A stretch of DNA of 63,077 bases, from assembly GCF_000522505.1 (NCBI RefSeq), contig NZ_AZMV01000005.1, forward strand, positions 1 through 63,077. Reading direction: 5' to 3'. The position numbers and the translations under genes are program-made. The stretch is from Bifidobacterium moukalabense DSM 27321. Its GTDB lineage: Bacteria; Actinomycetota; Actinomycetes; Actinomycetales; Bifidobacteriaceae. A model generated the notes under the pieces. It worked only from the letters and a program-made list of their open reading frames with translations. It ran no database searches and was not told the origin of the DNA. Within the stretch, counting starts at the first letter, position 1. Each line of letters starts with the position of its first letter. This document shows positions 16,860 to 25,860 of the stretch, piece by piece.

Positions 16860-18971
16860 GTGCCCGATACCGTTTTTGAAGAAGATGCCCTCGCAGACAA
16901 CGTGTCCGAATACGGCGAGGAAGAGGAACGTCCGCTGACGTTCGCCGAATTGGGCGTTCCCGGCCCGCTCGTGCGCGTGCTTGCGGCTGACGATAAGAAG
17001 ACCGCCTTCCCGATTCAGGCGGATACCCTGCCGGATTCCCTGGCCGGTCGCGACGTGCTTGGCCGTGGCCGTACCGGTTCCGGCAAGACCCTGGCGTTCT
17101 CCATTCCGATGGTCGCCCGCCTTGGAGAGGTGGACGCCGGCGAATACGAGAACATGAGCCAGTTCCGTCATGAGGTCAAACGCGTGCAGCAGGGTCACGC
17201 CGAGGAACGTCGTTCCGAGGATTTCGTGCCGAGCCCACGCGGCTTGGTGCTGGCTCCCACCCGTGAGCTCGCCAATCAGATCAATGATGTGCTGATGCCG
17301 TTGGCGCAGATCTACGGCATGAGCACCACCACGATTTACGGCGGCGTGCGCTACGCCCGCCAGATTCGTGATCTGAAGGCCGGTGCCGATATCGTGGTCG
17401 CCTGCCCGGGCCGACTCGAAGACATGATTCAGCAGCATGCGCTGACTCTGGAGAACGTGCAGGTCGCCGTGATCGATGAGGCGGATGAGATGGCCGATAT
17501 GGGCTTCCTGCCTCCGGTCAAGCGACTGCTCGCCCAAGTGTCGTTCGACGCGCAGATCATGCTGTTCTCCGCCACGCTCGACCACGGCGTGGATGAGGTC
17601 GTGGATACGTTCCTGACCGACCCGAAGGTGCACAGCGTTGATTCCGCTACCGCGGCGGTCGACGAGATGACCCACCACGTGTTTGAGACCACGCAGGCCG
17701 AACGCGCCGAACTGGTGCGTACGCTCGCCTCCGGCTCGGGCCGTCGCATCCTGTTCACCCGTACCAAGTTCCAGACGCAGAAACTGGCCAAGGATCTGAC
17801 CAAGCGAGGCATTCCCGCGGCCGAACTGCACGGCAACCTGAGTCAGAATCAGCGTGACCGCAATCTAGCCGCCTTCGAATCCGGCGACGTGAACGTGATG
17901 GTCGCCACCGACGTGGCCGCGCGAGGCATCGACGTGAGCGGTGTGGAACTCGTGGTGCAGGTTGAACCGCCGGAGGACTCGAAGTCCTTCCTGCACCGCT
18001 CCGGACGCACCGCACGAGCCGGCAAGTCCGGCGACGTGGTCACCATCGTATTGCCGAACCAACGACGCAGGGTCCGCCGCCTGCTGCACGAGGCTGGTCT
18101 CAAGATCAAGCCGATCGAAGTGACGCACGACTCTCCGGAGGTGCTTGAGCTTGTGGGCGAAGTGGCTGAACCGGTGTTCGGCTGGACGCTCGAGCAATCC
18201 CAGCCGGCGGGCAATCCCCGTCGAAGGAGGAATGGCAGGGGCGGCACCGAACGCGGCGATCGCTTCGGGCATGCGAATCGTTCCGGCGGGCGTAACAAGG
18301 ATCGCGGCAAGGACAAGGGCGGCAAGCCCTTCAAATCCGAGCGCGGCGGCCGTAACGAACGTTCCGAGCGGTACTCCGATAACCATGAGGAGCATTTCGA
18401 ACCGAAGAGGAACCGTGCCGAGCGACGTGCCGAAAAGTTCAAGGGGCGCAGCAACCGCGAGGCCATCGCCCGTGAGGAGCGTTGGGAGAATCCAGAGGGC
18501 CAGCGGACCCGTCGGGACGAGCATGAGGGGAAGCGCAACAACAAGCGCCGCGAAAAGTATGCCCGTCTGCACGAGCAGCAGCGCGCCGAGTCGGATGAAT
18601 CGCAGGATTCCGGCCGTCGCGGGTTCTCCGGCAAAAAGGCCAAGCAGTCCCGAAAGCAGTTTGACGGGAATCAGGGCGCCCCTTCCAGGAAGCAGCGCAA
18701 GGCTGACGCACGTGATCGGCGCCGTTTCGAAGACGATCGCCAGGGCGGCCGTAATGAACGTGGCAATCGCGGCGGTCGCTATGACGGGCAGCAGGGTGGC
18801 AGGCGCATCCATCGTAAGGAAATACGCGTGATTCAGGACGAGCGTTCCGCAGATGCGAAGCGCCATGATCGCCGTATGGAGGCCAAGCACGGCGAACGCC
18901 ACGATAAGCACGCCGGCAAGCCGTTCCGTAAGCATTCGAAAATACGAAAGACGCCGTTCCGCATGCGCTGA
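16860..18971 (+). CDS. DEAD-box RNA helicase with long basic tail
   Basis: A 703-residue ATP-dependent RNA helicase. All core motifs are present: RTGSGKT (motif I, about residue 70), PTRELANQ (Ia), DEAD (II, about 206-209), SATLD (III), VATDVAARGID (V) and HRSGRTARAG (VI, about 380). After residue ~445 comes an Arg/Lys/Gly-rich, low-complexity tail of ~260 residues that probably binds RNA non-specifically and helps ribosome assembly or mRNA remodelling. The start is a GTG at 16860 with AAAGG 6 nt upstream; the nearby ATG at 16847 is out of frame. Transcription ends in the strong hairpin at 18989-19030. Confidence 0.95.
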   Translation: MPDTVFEEDALADNVSEYGEEEERPLTFAELGVPGPLVRVLAADDKKTAFPIQADTLPDSLAGRDVLGRGRTGSGKTLAFSIPMVARLGEVDAGEYENMSQFRHEVKRVQQGHAEERRSEDFVPSPRGLVLAPTRELANQINDVLMPLAQIYGMSTTTIYGGVRYARQIRDLKAGADIVVACPGRLEDMIQQHALTLENVQVAVIDEADEMADMGFLPPVKRLLAQVSFDAQIMLFSATLDHGVDEVVDTFLTDPKVHSVDSATAAVDEMTHHVFETTQAERAELVRTLASGSGRRILFTRTKFQTQKLAKDLTKRGIPAAELHGNLSQNQRDRNLAAFESGDVNVMVATDVAARGIDVSGVELVVQVEPPEDSKSFLHRSGRTARAGKSGDVVTIVLPNQRRRVRRLLHEAGLKIKPIEVTHDSPEVLELVGEVAEPVFGWTLEQSQPAGNPRRRRNGRGGTERGDRFGHANRSGGRNKDRGKDKGGKPFKSERGGRNERSERYSDNHEEHFEPKRNRAERRAEKFKGRSNREAIAREERWENPEGQRTRRDEHEGKRNNKRREKYARLHEQQRAESDESQDSGRRGFSGKKAKQSRKQFDGNQGAPSRKQRKADARDRRRFEDDRQGGRNERGNRGGRYDGQQGGRRIHRKEIRVIQDERSADAKRHDRRMEAKHGERHDKHAGKPFRKHSKIRKTPFRMR

Positions 18972-18988
18972 TCGTCGGCGATGATTCG

Positions 18989-19030
18989 CATGGTCGTTCA
19001 TCTTCCTGTCATTGGAGATGAACGACCATG
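18989..19030. terminator. strong hairpin between helicase and fetB-like genes
   Basis: A perfect 15-bp inverted repeat CATGGTCGTTCATCT / AGATGAACGACCATG (18989-19003 and 19016-19030) with a 12-nt loop. It lies between convergent genes and may end both transcripts. Confidence 0.75.
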
Positions 19031-19089
19031 TTGCATATCAGGTGACGCCCCTGCCGGGTGATTCGCCGGAACGGAACGATCGTGGCCTT

Positions 19090-19878
19090 TCAGCCGGCAA
19101 CCGGCTGGTACCGGTCGTCGGCAGTGAAGCAGCGCCCGTAGACCATGAGCATGATGATGCTGTCGGCCAGCAGAGTGAGCGCGGCGATGGCGGCAAGAAT
19201 CATGAACTGGTATTTCGCCGCGTCGATCGGATTGCCTCCCGCGATGATCTGTCCGGCCATCATGCCCGGCACCGTCACGATGCCGCTGGATGCCAGCGAT
19301 GCGGTGGTCGGCAACAGCCCCAGACGAATCGAGGAGATGATCGACGGACGTGCCGCCTCCCAGGTCGTGGCACCGAGCGCGAGCAGCGTATCCACCTCGT
19401 CTCGCCGCTCCCTCATGCTTTCGAAGAAGCGGCTCAGCCCTACGGCCAAGGCGGAGACGGTATTACCCAGCAGCATGCCGGTCAGCGGCACCACGAGTTG
19501 GGGCGCATACCATGGCTGCGGGCGAATAACGAGTTCGGTGACCAACGAGATCATGATGAGCATGGTGATTACCAAGCTCAGGAACACCGGGCCAGCCAAG
19601 CCTTTCGGCACGCCTTTGGCACGCGATAGCGTAATCTGCACGGCGGCGATCAGCATGAACGACACGAGCAACAACACCAGCCATGGGTTGTTCGATGTGA
19701 TGACGAAATCCATGATGAAGCCCATCGCGCACAATTGCAGCAACGCACGGCATGCCGACCACAGCAGCGTTCTGCCGACGCCCATGCGCATGATCTCGGA
19801 GATGCCGGCGGCGATGGCCACCATGATCAAAGCCGTGACCAGACCCCAGACATCGATGGAATAGTAATTGCCGCTCAT
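19090..19878 (-). CDS. FetB-type ABC transporter permease (UPF0014)
   Basis: A 262-residue permease with about seven membrane segments. The family-specific stretches MRERRDEVDTLLALGATTWEA (about residues 155-175) and SGIVTVPGMMAGQIIAGG, with NPIDAAKYQ after it, identify it as a FetB/YbbM homologue. With its ATPase partner it is linked to iron homeostasis and oxidative stress tolerance in other bacteria, by iron export. Its ATG overlaps the stop of the ATPase gene by four bases (ATGA), so the pair is translationally coupled. Confidence 0.88.
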   Translation of the reverse strand: MSGNYYSIDVWGLVTALIMVAIAAGISEIMRMGVGRTLLWSACRALLQLCAMGFIMDFVITSNNPWLVLLLVSFMLIAAVQITLSRAKGVPKGLAGPVFLSLVITMLIMISLVTELVIRPQPWYAPQLVVPLTGMLLGNTVSALAVGLSRFFESMRERRDEVDTLLALGATTWEAARPSIISSIRLGLLPTTASLASSGIVTVPGMMAGQIIAGGNPIDAAKYQFMILAAIAALTLLADSIIMLMVYGRCFTADDRYQPVAG

Positions 19879-20627
19879 GCGATATCGCCTCCCTTGGCGG
19901 CTTCGATTCGTGATTCGGCCTTGACCTGCGTCAGTACGCCGTCGGCAAGTCGCATGATGCGCGTGGCACGACCGTCCGTCGGCCGGTGCCGGATGCGTAT
20001 CACGGCCATGCCGTCCATTGCCGCATGTTCCAGAATCGTCGCCACTTTGTCGGCGTTCTCATCGTCAAGGCCGGCATCCACCTCGTCGGCGAGCAATACC
20101 GTGGGATTGGTCAGCAACGTACGTGCAAGACTGACCCGGGCCGCCTGCCCACCCGACAGATCATGCGGGGCGCGTCCAAGATCGATGTCGGCGCAGCCGA
20201 GGGCGTCCAGCGTCTCGCGGATCCTCATATCAGGCAGCAGATCGGCAGGCCTTGTCTTGCGGCCCCTGCGCCCATCGCCCTGCGTGGACGACTGGCGAAC
20301 GGCCAGCGTATACGGCAAACGGATCGCGTCGGCCACGCAATCGCCCAACAACACCGGTTTCTGCGGCAGGTAGGCCACCTGCGCACGCCATTGCTGCGGG
20401 GTGAAATCCGAGGCGGGACGCCCCTGCAGCGCAAAGTCGCCGTGGGCCCGCGGATTGAGTTTGGCGAACGCCGTCAGCAGGCTGCTTTTGCCTGAACCGG
20501 AGGGGCCGATCAGATCCACTATCTCACCGGACGCAATCGCGAACGAGACATCGTCGAAAATCATGCGCCGCTCGCCGTCAACCACGATCTCACAGGACAC
20601 ATCCGACGCCGAAAACACGTATTGCAT
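19875..20627 (-). CDS. FetA-type ABC transporter ATP-binding protein
   Basis: A 250-residue ATPase. Walker A is GPSGSGKSS (about residues 37-45), the signature is LSGGQAARVSLART and Walker B follows in VLLADEVDAGLD; the H-loop His is in RIRHRPTDG. An insertion of ~25 mostly charged residues (SSTQGDGRRGRK) sits between the Q-loop and signature and is unusual for the family. The reading frame stays open far upstream, but the ABC domain starts at MQYVFSASDVSCEI, so I use the ATG at 20627; an in-frame ATG at 20639 is possible. It energises the FetB-type permease. Confidence 0.87.
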   Translation of the reverse strand: MQYVFSASDVSCEIVVDGERRMIFDDVSFAIASGEIVDLIGPSGSGKSSLLTAFAKLNPRAHGDFALQGRPASDFTPQQWRAQVAYLPQKPVLLGDCVADAIRLPYTLAVRQSSTQGDGRRGRKTRPADLLPDMRIRETLDALGCADIDLGRAPHDLSGGQAARVSLARTLLTNPTVLLADEVDAGLDDENADKVATILEHAAMDGMAVIRIRHRPTDGRATRIMRLADGVLTQVKAESRIEAAKGGDIA

Positions 20628-20639
20628 AAGGGCAACCAT

Positions 20640-21042
20640 ACCGTGATTGCCGGTTCGACGAACCGCGCACAGCGTTTCCTGGCATCCGCCAGGGCGTGGA
20701 GGCGTGCCACGGCATGAAGCCGCCGGTCCATCCGCCATCCAAGGGTTCGCTGAGCGTGGAATCGACTTCAGGTGAAAGACCCCCATATGCCGGCCGCCGT
20801 CCCTGCGGTCGACGACGATGCTTCCGATCGGCGTAGGCGTTGCGACCATTGGTTTTCCCAAGGAAATTTCCGTGATGCCGATCCAGCGGATGATCAGGAT
20901 TTTCCCCCACGGTCCCCAGCGAAAATCAATCCTACGGATGACTCGCGCTCCACGAATATGTACTACAACTACACCATGGAAGCAATATGACGGAAAGCCG
21001 TGTGACGACGGTTGGGCGATGGTGGAGCGAGGGGAATTACGA
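20640..21042. other. 403-bp divergent intergenic region, no gene seen
   Basis: Lies between the leftward FetAB pair and the rightward hydrolase-synthase pair. Both strands have open frames, but none resembles a protein family. I see a short repeat-like TACTACAACTACAC patch near 20958-20972 and no strong hairpin. It must hold both promoters. Confidence 0.5.
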
Positions 21043-22428
21043 ATGCGCCAGTGGCTGATGAACGTGAGCTTGTTGCAGGGATGGCTGCCGACGACGTTGT
21101 TTGCGATTACGGCTTTGCTGATTGTGATTCTGTTGATCGGCGCCGTTGCGGGCAAGCGTGAGGCGGGCCTTAAGCCAGTGCTGCTGCCCGTGGTGATTGC
21201 GGCGGTCGCCGGTGCCGTGGGATTGGTGATCGTATGGCTGATCTCGGATGTGTTTGTGGTATTCGGTGTGGAGCTTGGACCGCATGTGTTCGTATGGGCG
21301 AGTGCCGGCTGCGCGATGGTGGGGTTCGCGGTCACGCATATCGTCCTGCGCAGGCGTGCGAGTCGTGTACTGGCCGTGATCCTCGTGGTGTTCGCACTGC
21401 TCTCCTCCGGTCTTGGCATCGATCAGGCGTATGGCGAGTACGCCACATTGGGTTCGCTGTTCGGTATGGATTCCTATCACGAAGCCGATCTGACCGGCAT
21501 GGCCAATCGCAAGGACCTCATCACCATCGCACAGTGGAAGCAGGGTGTCGCCGACCACACCATTCGCGATGTGCCGTCCTACGGCGTGGTCGACAAAGTG
21601 GATATTCCGGCGACCAAATCAGGTTTCAAGGCACGTAAGGCGCTTGTCTACCTGCCGCCAGCGGCGTTGGTCAAGACCAAAGCCAAGCCGGCCCTACCGG
21701 TCATCCTGATGATGAGCGGGCAGCCGGGATGCCCGAACCGTGTGTTCAATGCAGGCGGTATCCAGGCCATGATGGACGACTATGCCCGGCATCACCAGGG
21801 TCTCGCGCCCATCGTCATCGCGGCGGATCAGCTTGGTGCGGATTCGCACAACACCTTGTGCGTGGACTCGAAGGTATATGGCAACGCGTTGACCTATCTG
21901 ACGCAGGATGTGGTCGATTGGGTGAAGGACAATCTGCCCGCCGCGCAGGATGCCAAGGACTGGGCCATCGCGGGATTCTCCCAGGGGGCCACCTGTTCCA
22001 TGCAGATCGGGCCGAATTACCCGAACCTGTTCGGTACCATCATCCCCACCGGCAGTGAGATCGGACCGACCAACGGTAGCGAGCAGGAGATGATCGACCG
22101 CTTCTTCGACGGCAACCGCGAAGCGTATGAGCGTCAGATTCCGATCAACGCCATCCGCGACCATGCCCCTTCCGATCAGACGCTCATCATGGGCACGGGG
22201 GAGAACGACGTCGAGTCGTTGCACAATATCGAAAAGATAGCGCCCGTCGCCCGCGAGGCGGGTATGCATGTCACCGCCGTGGAATCGCTTGGCAATGCGC
22301 ATGACTGGCATGCCGTACAGGATACGTTGCGGTACGGGCTTGCCGTATTCGGCTATGACACCGGCCTGAGCGACGTGAAACCGAAGCTTTCCGACTTTAC
22401 GAATCTTCGCCGCATCAAGATTTCCTGA
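21043..22428 (+). CDS. membrane-anchored alpha/beta hydrolase (esterase family), putative aminoacyl-lipid hydrolase
   Basis: A 461-residue protein. Four N-terminal membrane segments (about residues 12-125) precede an extracytoplasmic esterase domain of the PF00756 type. The nucleophile elbow is GFSQGA (about residue 311), and a candidate acid and base are the Asp in GENDVES and the His in NAHDWHAVQD. GAGGGG lies 8 nt before the ATG at 21043. It ends 19 bp before an aminoacyl-phosphatidylglycerol synthase-like gene. In Corynebacterium and Pseudomonas hydrolases beside such synthases remove the amino acid from the lipid, so the same role is inferred here. A mycolyl-type or other esterase is the alternative. 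Confidence 0.85.
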   Translation: MRQWLMNVSLLQGWLPTTLFAITALLIVILLIGAVAGKREAGLKPVLLPVVIAAVAGAVGLVIVWLISDVFVVFGVELGPHVFVWASAGCAMVGFAVTHIVLRRRASRVLAVILVVFALLSSGLGIDQAYGEYATLGSLFGMDSYHEADLTGMANRKDLITIAQWKQGVADHTIRDVPSYGVVDKVDIPATKSGFKARKALVYLPPAALVKTKAKPALPVILMMSGQPGCPNRVFNAGGIQAMMDDYARHHQGLAPIVIAADQLGADSHNTLCVDSKVYGNALTYLTQDVVDWVKDNLPAAQDAKDWAIAGFSQGATCSMQIGPNYPNLFGTIIPTGSEIGPTNGSEQEMIDRFFDGNREAYERQIPINAIRDHAPSDQTLIMGTGENDVESLHNIEKIAPVAREAGMHVTAVESLGNAHDWHAVQDTLRYGLAVFGYDTGLSDVKPKLSDFTNLRRIKIS

Positions 22429-22447
22429 AGGACCGACCCGAAAACGA

Positions 22448-25024
22448 ATGGACACTATGACTGAAATGCAATCACAACAGCAGCTGAAGCCGTTGTTCGG
22501 CTTCCGGGCCCTATTGGCCGACATCGCGGATTGGATCCGCCATCACCTTCTGACTGTCTGCTTCGCGCTGTTCATTCTGCTGGTCAATGTGATCAGCCGG
22601 ATCGTCTGCGCCATCATGCAGTGGCAGTTCCCCCCGCATCTGGCCAAGGTGAGTTTCGAAGCGTTGGCGCACGGCCGGTGGTACACGGCCCCCATCTCCA
22701 TGCTGTACGTGTCGCATCTTGGGCGCCTGGTCATCGATATTCCGCTGATTCTCATCGCATTCGGCCTGTCTGAATCGGTGATTGGCAAGATCAAGACCAT
22801 GTGGGTGTCCGTCATCACCACGCTGGGCGGCATCGCGCTTGGTATGGGTCTGTGCTCCCTGCTCTCCAGCCACAATCCCCAATGGCATGCGATCTCCCGC
22901 GATGGCGCGATTCTTGGGCCGCTGATCGTGGTGGCCGGTACGCTCATGTGCGCCAGCGCGTTCTCTTCCGTGTTGTGGCGTCGCCGTATTCGCGTGATCG
23001 GGTACGCCATCGTGCTCATCATGTTCCTCTACCGTGGCGAGGCCAGCGACTACTGCCTGCTTTCCGCGACACTGCTCGGCCACGTGCTTGGCTATCTCAT
23101 GGCATCCGATGGGCGGGGCGACTCCTATCGGAACGGCGCGATCTACGAAATGCGCCGTTTGGTCGGCATCGTCGCCGGCGTGCAGGCCATCGGCTCGCTG
23201 GTGGCCGTCTCGTCACGCCAATCCTTCGGTCTGCTGTCGATGTTCGGCCTGCTGACCGGTTCGACCGAATTCGACACCGGCAGGGTGCTCTACTGTCTGG
23301 ACGGCACTTCGCGGGTGAACTGTTTCGCGCAGTACCGTATGCTGCGCTTCTCCATGCCCGGCAATTGGCTGGTCTCCATCATGCCGACGCTGATGCTGCT
23401 GCTCATCGCCTGGGGACTGTATTGCGGCCGTCGCTTGGCGGCGGTGCTGAGCGTCATCTTCAACGCGTGTACGATCGTGTTGGCATTCCTGTTCTACCTG
23501 GTGATCCCGATGTCGTACGCGACCGACGACAATGCCAATGCATCGGTTTCCGGCGAGGCCATGACCGCGCTGGTCAGGCATGGCGCGTTGCATGCGATGT
23601 TTTCCACGATGGCGCTGCCGCTGATTTTCGCAATCGTCGTGATCGCTTTCCGTCAATGCTTTACGATCCGCACCAAGAGCGAGACGATTCTGCGTGATGT
23701 CGCGATCGTACTTTCCGCTTTCATCCTGCTGGGGCTGCTCTATATCGGCTACGGCCTGAGCGTTCCCACGGACTTCAACGAGGCACCGCACCTGCTCGAT
23801 CTGATTGCCGACTATGTGCAGCGCCTGCTGCCGATCGGCCTGCTCAGCGGCGTGGAGCCGGCCTTCATACCGATCGGCTGGCTGTCTCAGGCCATCTACC
23901 AATGCGTCGGCCCGGTATTCTGGATCGTGGCGTTGTATTGTGCGTGGGACTGCCTGCGCGACCGTTCCATGGTCAACGATGTGTCTCGGCATCGCGTGGA
24001 CGAGATCATTCCACTCGGTGGAGAATCCATGTCGTTCATGGCCACATGGAGCGGCAACGACTACTGGTTCTCCGCGACCGGCCGCTCGGCCATCGCCTAC
24101 CGCGTCTCCTACGGCATCGCCCTGACCGTGACCGGTCCGTTCGGCGATCCGAGCGAATACCGCGACGATTTGCATGCCTTCGCGCGGTTCTGCGCCCAGC
24201 ATTCCTGGACGCCTGTCTTCTACAGCATCCATGCGGCCCAACGCGACGAGCTGGTATCCGCCGGATGGGATTCTCTTGATGTCGGTACCGAAATGATCGT
24301 CGATCCGAATGCGTGGCAGACGCGCGGCAAGAAATGGCAGGATGTGCGCACCGCCATCAACAAGGCCAAAAGGGACGGCATCACCGACGTGCTCACCACC
24401 TTCCGCGAGGCGCCGTTCTCCGTGCAGACGCAGATCCGTGAGATCTCCGCGCAATGGGCCGGCGAAAAGGCGTTGCCGGAGATGGGCTTCACCCTGGGTG
24501 GTCTCGACGAGCTGGTCGACTCCCGTGTACAGCTGCTCTATGCGGTCGATGGAAACGGCAAGATGCTTGGTGTGACCAGTTGGCTGCCGACCTACCGTGA
24601 TGGCAGGGTGATCGGCTGGACGCTCGACTTCATGCGGCATCGCACCGACAGCGTCAACGGCATCATGGAGTTCCTCATCGCGCGTATGGCCGAGCGTCTG
24701 CGCGACGAAGGCGATGTGGAGTTCATGAGCCTGTCCGCGGCACCATTGGCCGGCATGAGCGACGATCCGGACAGAGCCGAGGAAAGCGCCGTGCTGCGCC
24801 ATGCCCTGCAGATGGTGGCCGACATCATGGAACCCGCCTATGGCTTCCATTCGCTGTTCCGATTCAAACTGAAGTTCCACCCCGAAGAGGCCAAGGTGTA
24901 CATCTGCTATCCGGACGCGGCCAAGCTGCCGCAGATCTCGCTGGCGGTGGCGCAGGCCTACGTGCCTTCGCTCACACCGGCTGAGGCGATGCGTTTCGTC
25001 AAGACCATCATGCCCCACGACTAA
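22448..25024 (+). CDS. MprF-like aminoacyl-phospholipid synthase with multispanning N-terminus (DUF2156)
   Basis: An 858-residue membrane protein. The first ~510 residues hold about a dozen hydrophobic segments, the first six resembling a rhomboid-like fold as in many actinobacterial members. From about residue 520 a cytosolic DUF2156 (PF09924) domain follows: FMATWSGNDYWFSATGRSAIAY, TGPFGDPSEY, and the RGKKWQDVRTAINKAKRDG region used to bind aminoacyl-tRNA. Such enzymes move Lys, Ala or Arg from tRNA to phosphatidylglycerol or diacylglycerol and may flip the product outward, lowering surface charge and sensitivity to cationic peptides. The amino acid used cannot be read off. It follows a hydrolase gene by 19 bp. 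Confidence 0.88.
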   Translation: MDTMTEMQSQQQLKPLFGFRALLADIADWIRHHLLTVCFALFILLVNVISRIVCAIMQWQFPPHLAKVSFEALAHGRWYTAPISMLYVSHLGRLVIDIPLILIAFGLSESVIGKIKTMWVSVITTLGGIALGMGLCSLLSSHNPQWHAISRDGAILGPLIVVAGTLMCASAFSSVLWRRRIRVIGYAIVLIMFLYRGEASDYCLLSATLLGHVLGYLMASDGRGDSYRNGAIYEMRRLVGIVAGVQAIGSLVAVSSRQSFGLLSMFGLLTGSTEFDTGRVLYCLDGTSRVNCFAQYRMLRFSMPGNWLVSIMPTLMLLLIAWGLYCGRRLAAVLSVIFNACTIVLAFLFYLVIPMSYATDDNANASVSGEAMTALVRHGALHAMFSTMALPLIFAIVVIAFRQCFTIRTKSETILRDVAIVLSAFILLGLLYIGYGLSVPTDFNEAPHLLDLIADYVQRLLPIGLLSGVEPAFIPIGWLSQAIYQCVGPVFWIVALYCAWDCLRDRSMVNDVSRHRVDEIIPLGGESMSFMATWSGNDYWFSATGRSAIAYRVSYGIALTVTGPFGDPSEYRDDLHAFARFCAQHSWTPVFYSIHAAQRDELVSAGWDSLDVGTEMIVDPNAWQTRGKKWQDVRTAINKAKRDGITDVLTTFREAPFSVQTQIREISAQWAGEKALPEMGFTLGGLDELVDSRVQLLYAVDGNGKMLGVTSWLPTYRDGRVIGWTLDFMRHRTDSVNGIMEFLIARMAERLRDEGDVEFMSLSAAPLAGMSDDPDRAEESAVLRHALQMVADIMEPAYGFHSLFRFKLKFHPEEAKVYICYPDAAKLPQISLAVAQAYVPSLTPAEAMRFVKTIMPHD

Positions 25025-25140
25025 TTCGTTTGGACGGGTTGTTCCGAGCGCGAACCCCCAAGGCTTCCACGATTCGGATACGTTATAGTGAGTGCGCAAT
25101 CACCAAGTAACGTAATTCCAGAAATGGAACCGAGGTCATC

Positions 25141-25755
25141 GTGAAGAAGCTGATGCTGGTTTCGGCATTCAATCCGGTCAGTCGACTGCTACCTCGTGTA
25201 GAGCCGGGACTTAAGGCGAAAACGGTGGCGTTCATCCCCACCGCCAGCAAGGGGAGCCCGTACGCACCGATCATGGGTCTTGCCAAACATGCCTTACGGC
25301 GTATGCACATGAGCATATACAGCCTTGACATAGCCAGCGCCTCATACGGGCTTATCCACGATGTGATCGACGCCAGCGACATCATCTACGTGGGTGGAGG
25401 CAATTCCTTCCTCCTGTTGCAGGAGATGCGGCGTTCCGGGGCCGATAAGATCATCACCGAAGCCGTGGCGAACGGCAAACCGTATATCGGCGAATCCGCC
25501 GGAGCGGTGGTGGCCGGTCCCGATATCGGGTACATCCGCGACATGGACGATGCGGCGGCGGCGCCTTCGCTGCATGATCTGCGTGGTCTTGGACTGGTGG
25601 ATTTCCGGGTGCTTCCGCATTGCCACGGACCGTTCCTCGGCCGCAAGGCCGCCAAAATCGCCCGCCGATATGCCGGTGCATCCGACCTACGCGCCATCAC
25701 CAATCGTCAGGCCGTCGTGGTGCATGGCGACAAAGACATCACCGTCAGCAGGTGA
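25141..25755 (+). CDS. peptidase S51 family protein (peptidase E / Type 1 GATase-like)
   Basis: A 204-residue protein of the class I glutamine amidotransferase-like fold. VGGGNSFLLLQEMR (about residues 84-97) and GESAGAVVAGPDI (about 118-130) match peptidase S51, the nucleophile being the Ser in GESAGA. Family members cleave Asp-X dipeptides (peptidase E) or have other hydrolytic roles. The start is GTG at 25141; only a weak ribosome site (GAGG) precedes it. A hairpin at 25763-25794 follows the stop. Confidence 0.85.
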   Translation: MKKLMLVSAFNPVSRLLPRVEPGLKAKTVAFIPTASKGSPYAPIMGLAKHALRRMHMSIYSLDIASASYGLIHDVIDASDIIYVGGGNSFLLLQEMRRSGADKIITEAVANGKPYIGESAGAVVAGPDIGYIRDMDDAAAAPSLHDLRGLGLVDFRVLPHCHGPFLGRKAAKIARRYAGASDLRAITNRQAVVVHGDKDITVSR

Positions 25756-25762
25756 CTAGGGC

Positions 25763-25794
25763 ACGACGGCTTCCATGAGACGACGGGCCGTCGT
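25763..25794 (+). terminator. hairpin after the S51 gene
   Basis: ACGACGGC / GCCGTCGT (25763-25770 and 25787-25794) with a 16-nt loop. No T run follows, so termination strength is uncertain. Confidence 0.5.
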
Positions 25795-25860
25795 TGGGAC
25801 GTTTGGGATTAGACTGAGAGATGGCTCATAAAGTACTACTTATTTTGACGGAGGACCAGC

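Noticed and set aside
20818..21042. Upstream extension of the hydrolase gene
   Set aside because: It has no ribosome site and is not hydrophobic like the rest of the N-terminus; the ATG at 21043 has GAGGGG before it.
20628..21419. Open frame extending the FetA-type ATPase to over 500 residues
   Set aside because: The extra part has no similarity to ABC proteins and runs through the hydrolase gene on the other strand; the domain begins at 20627.
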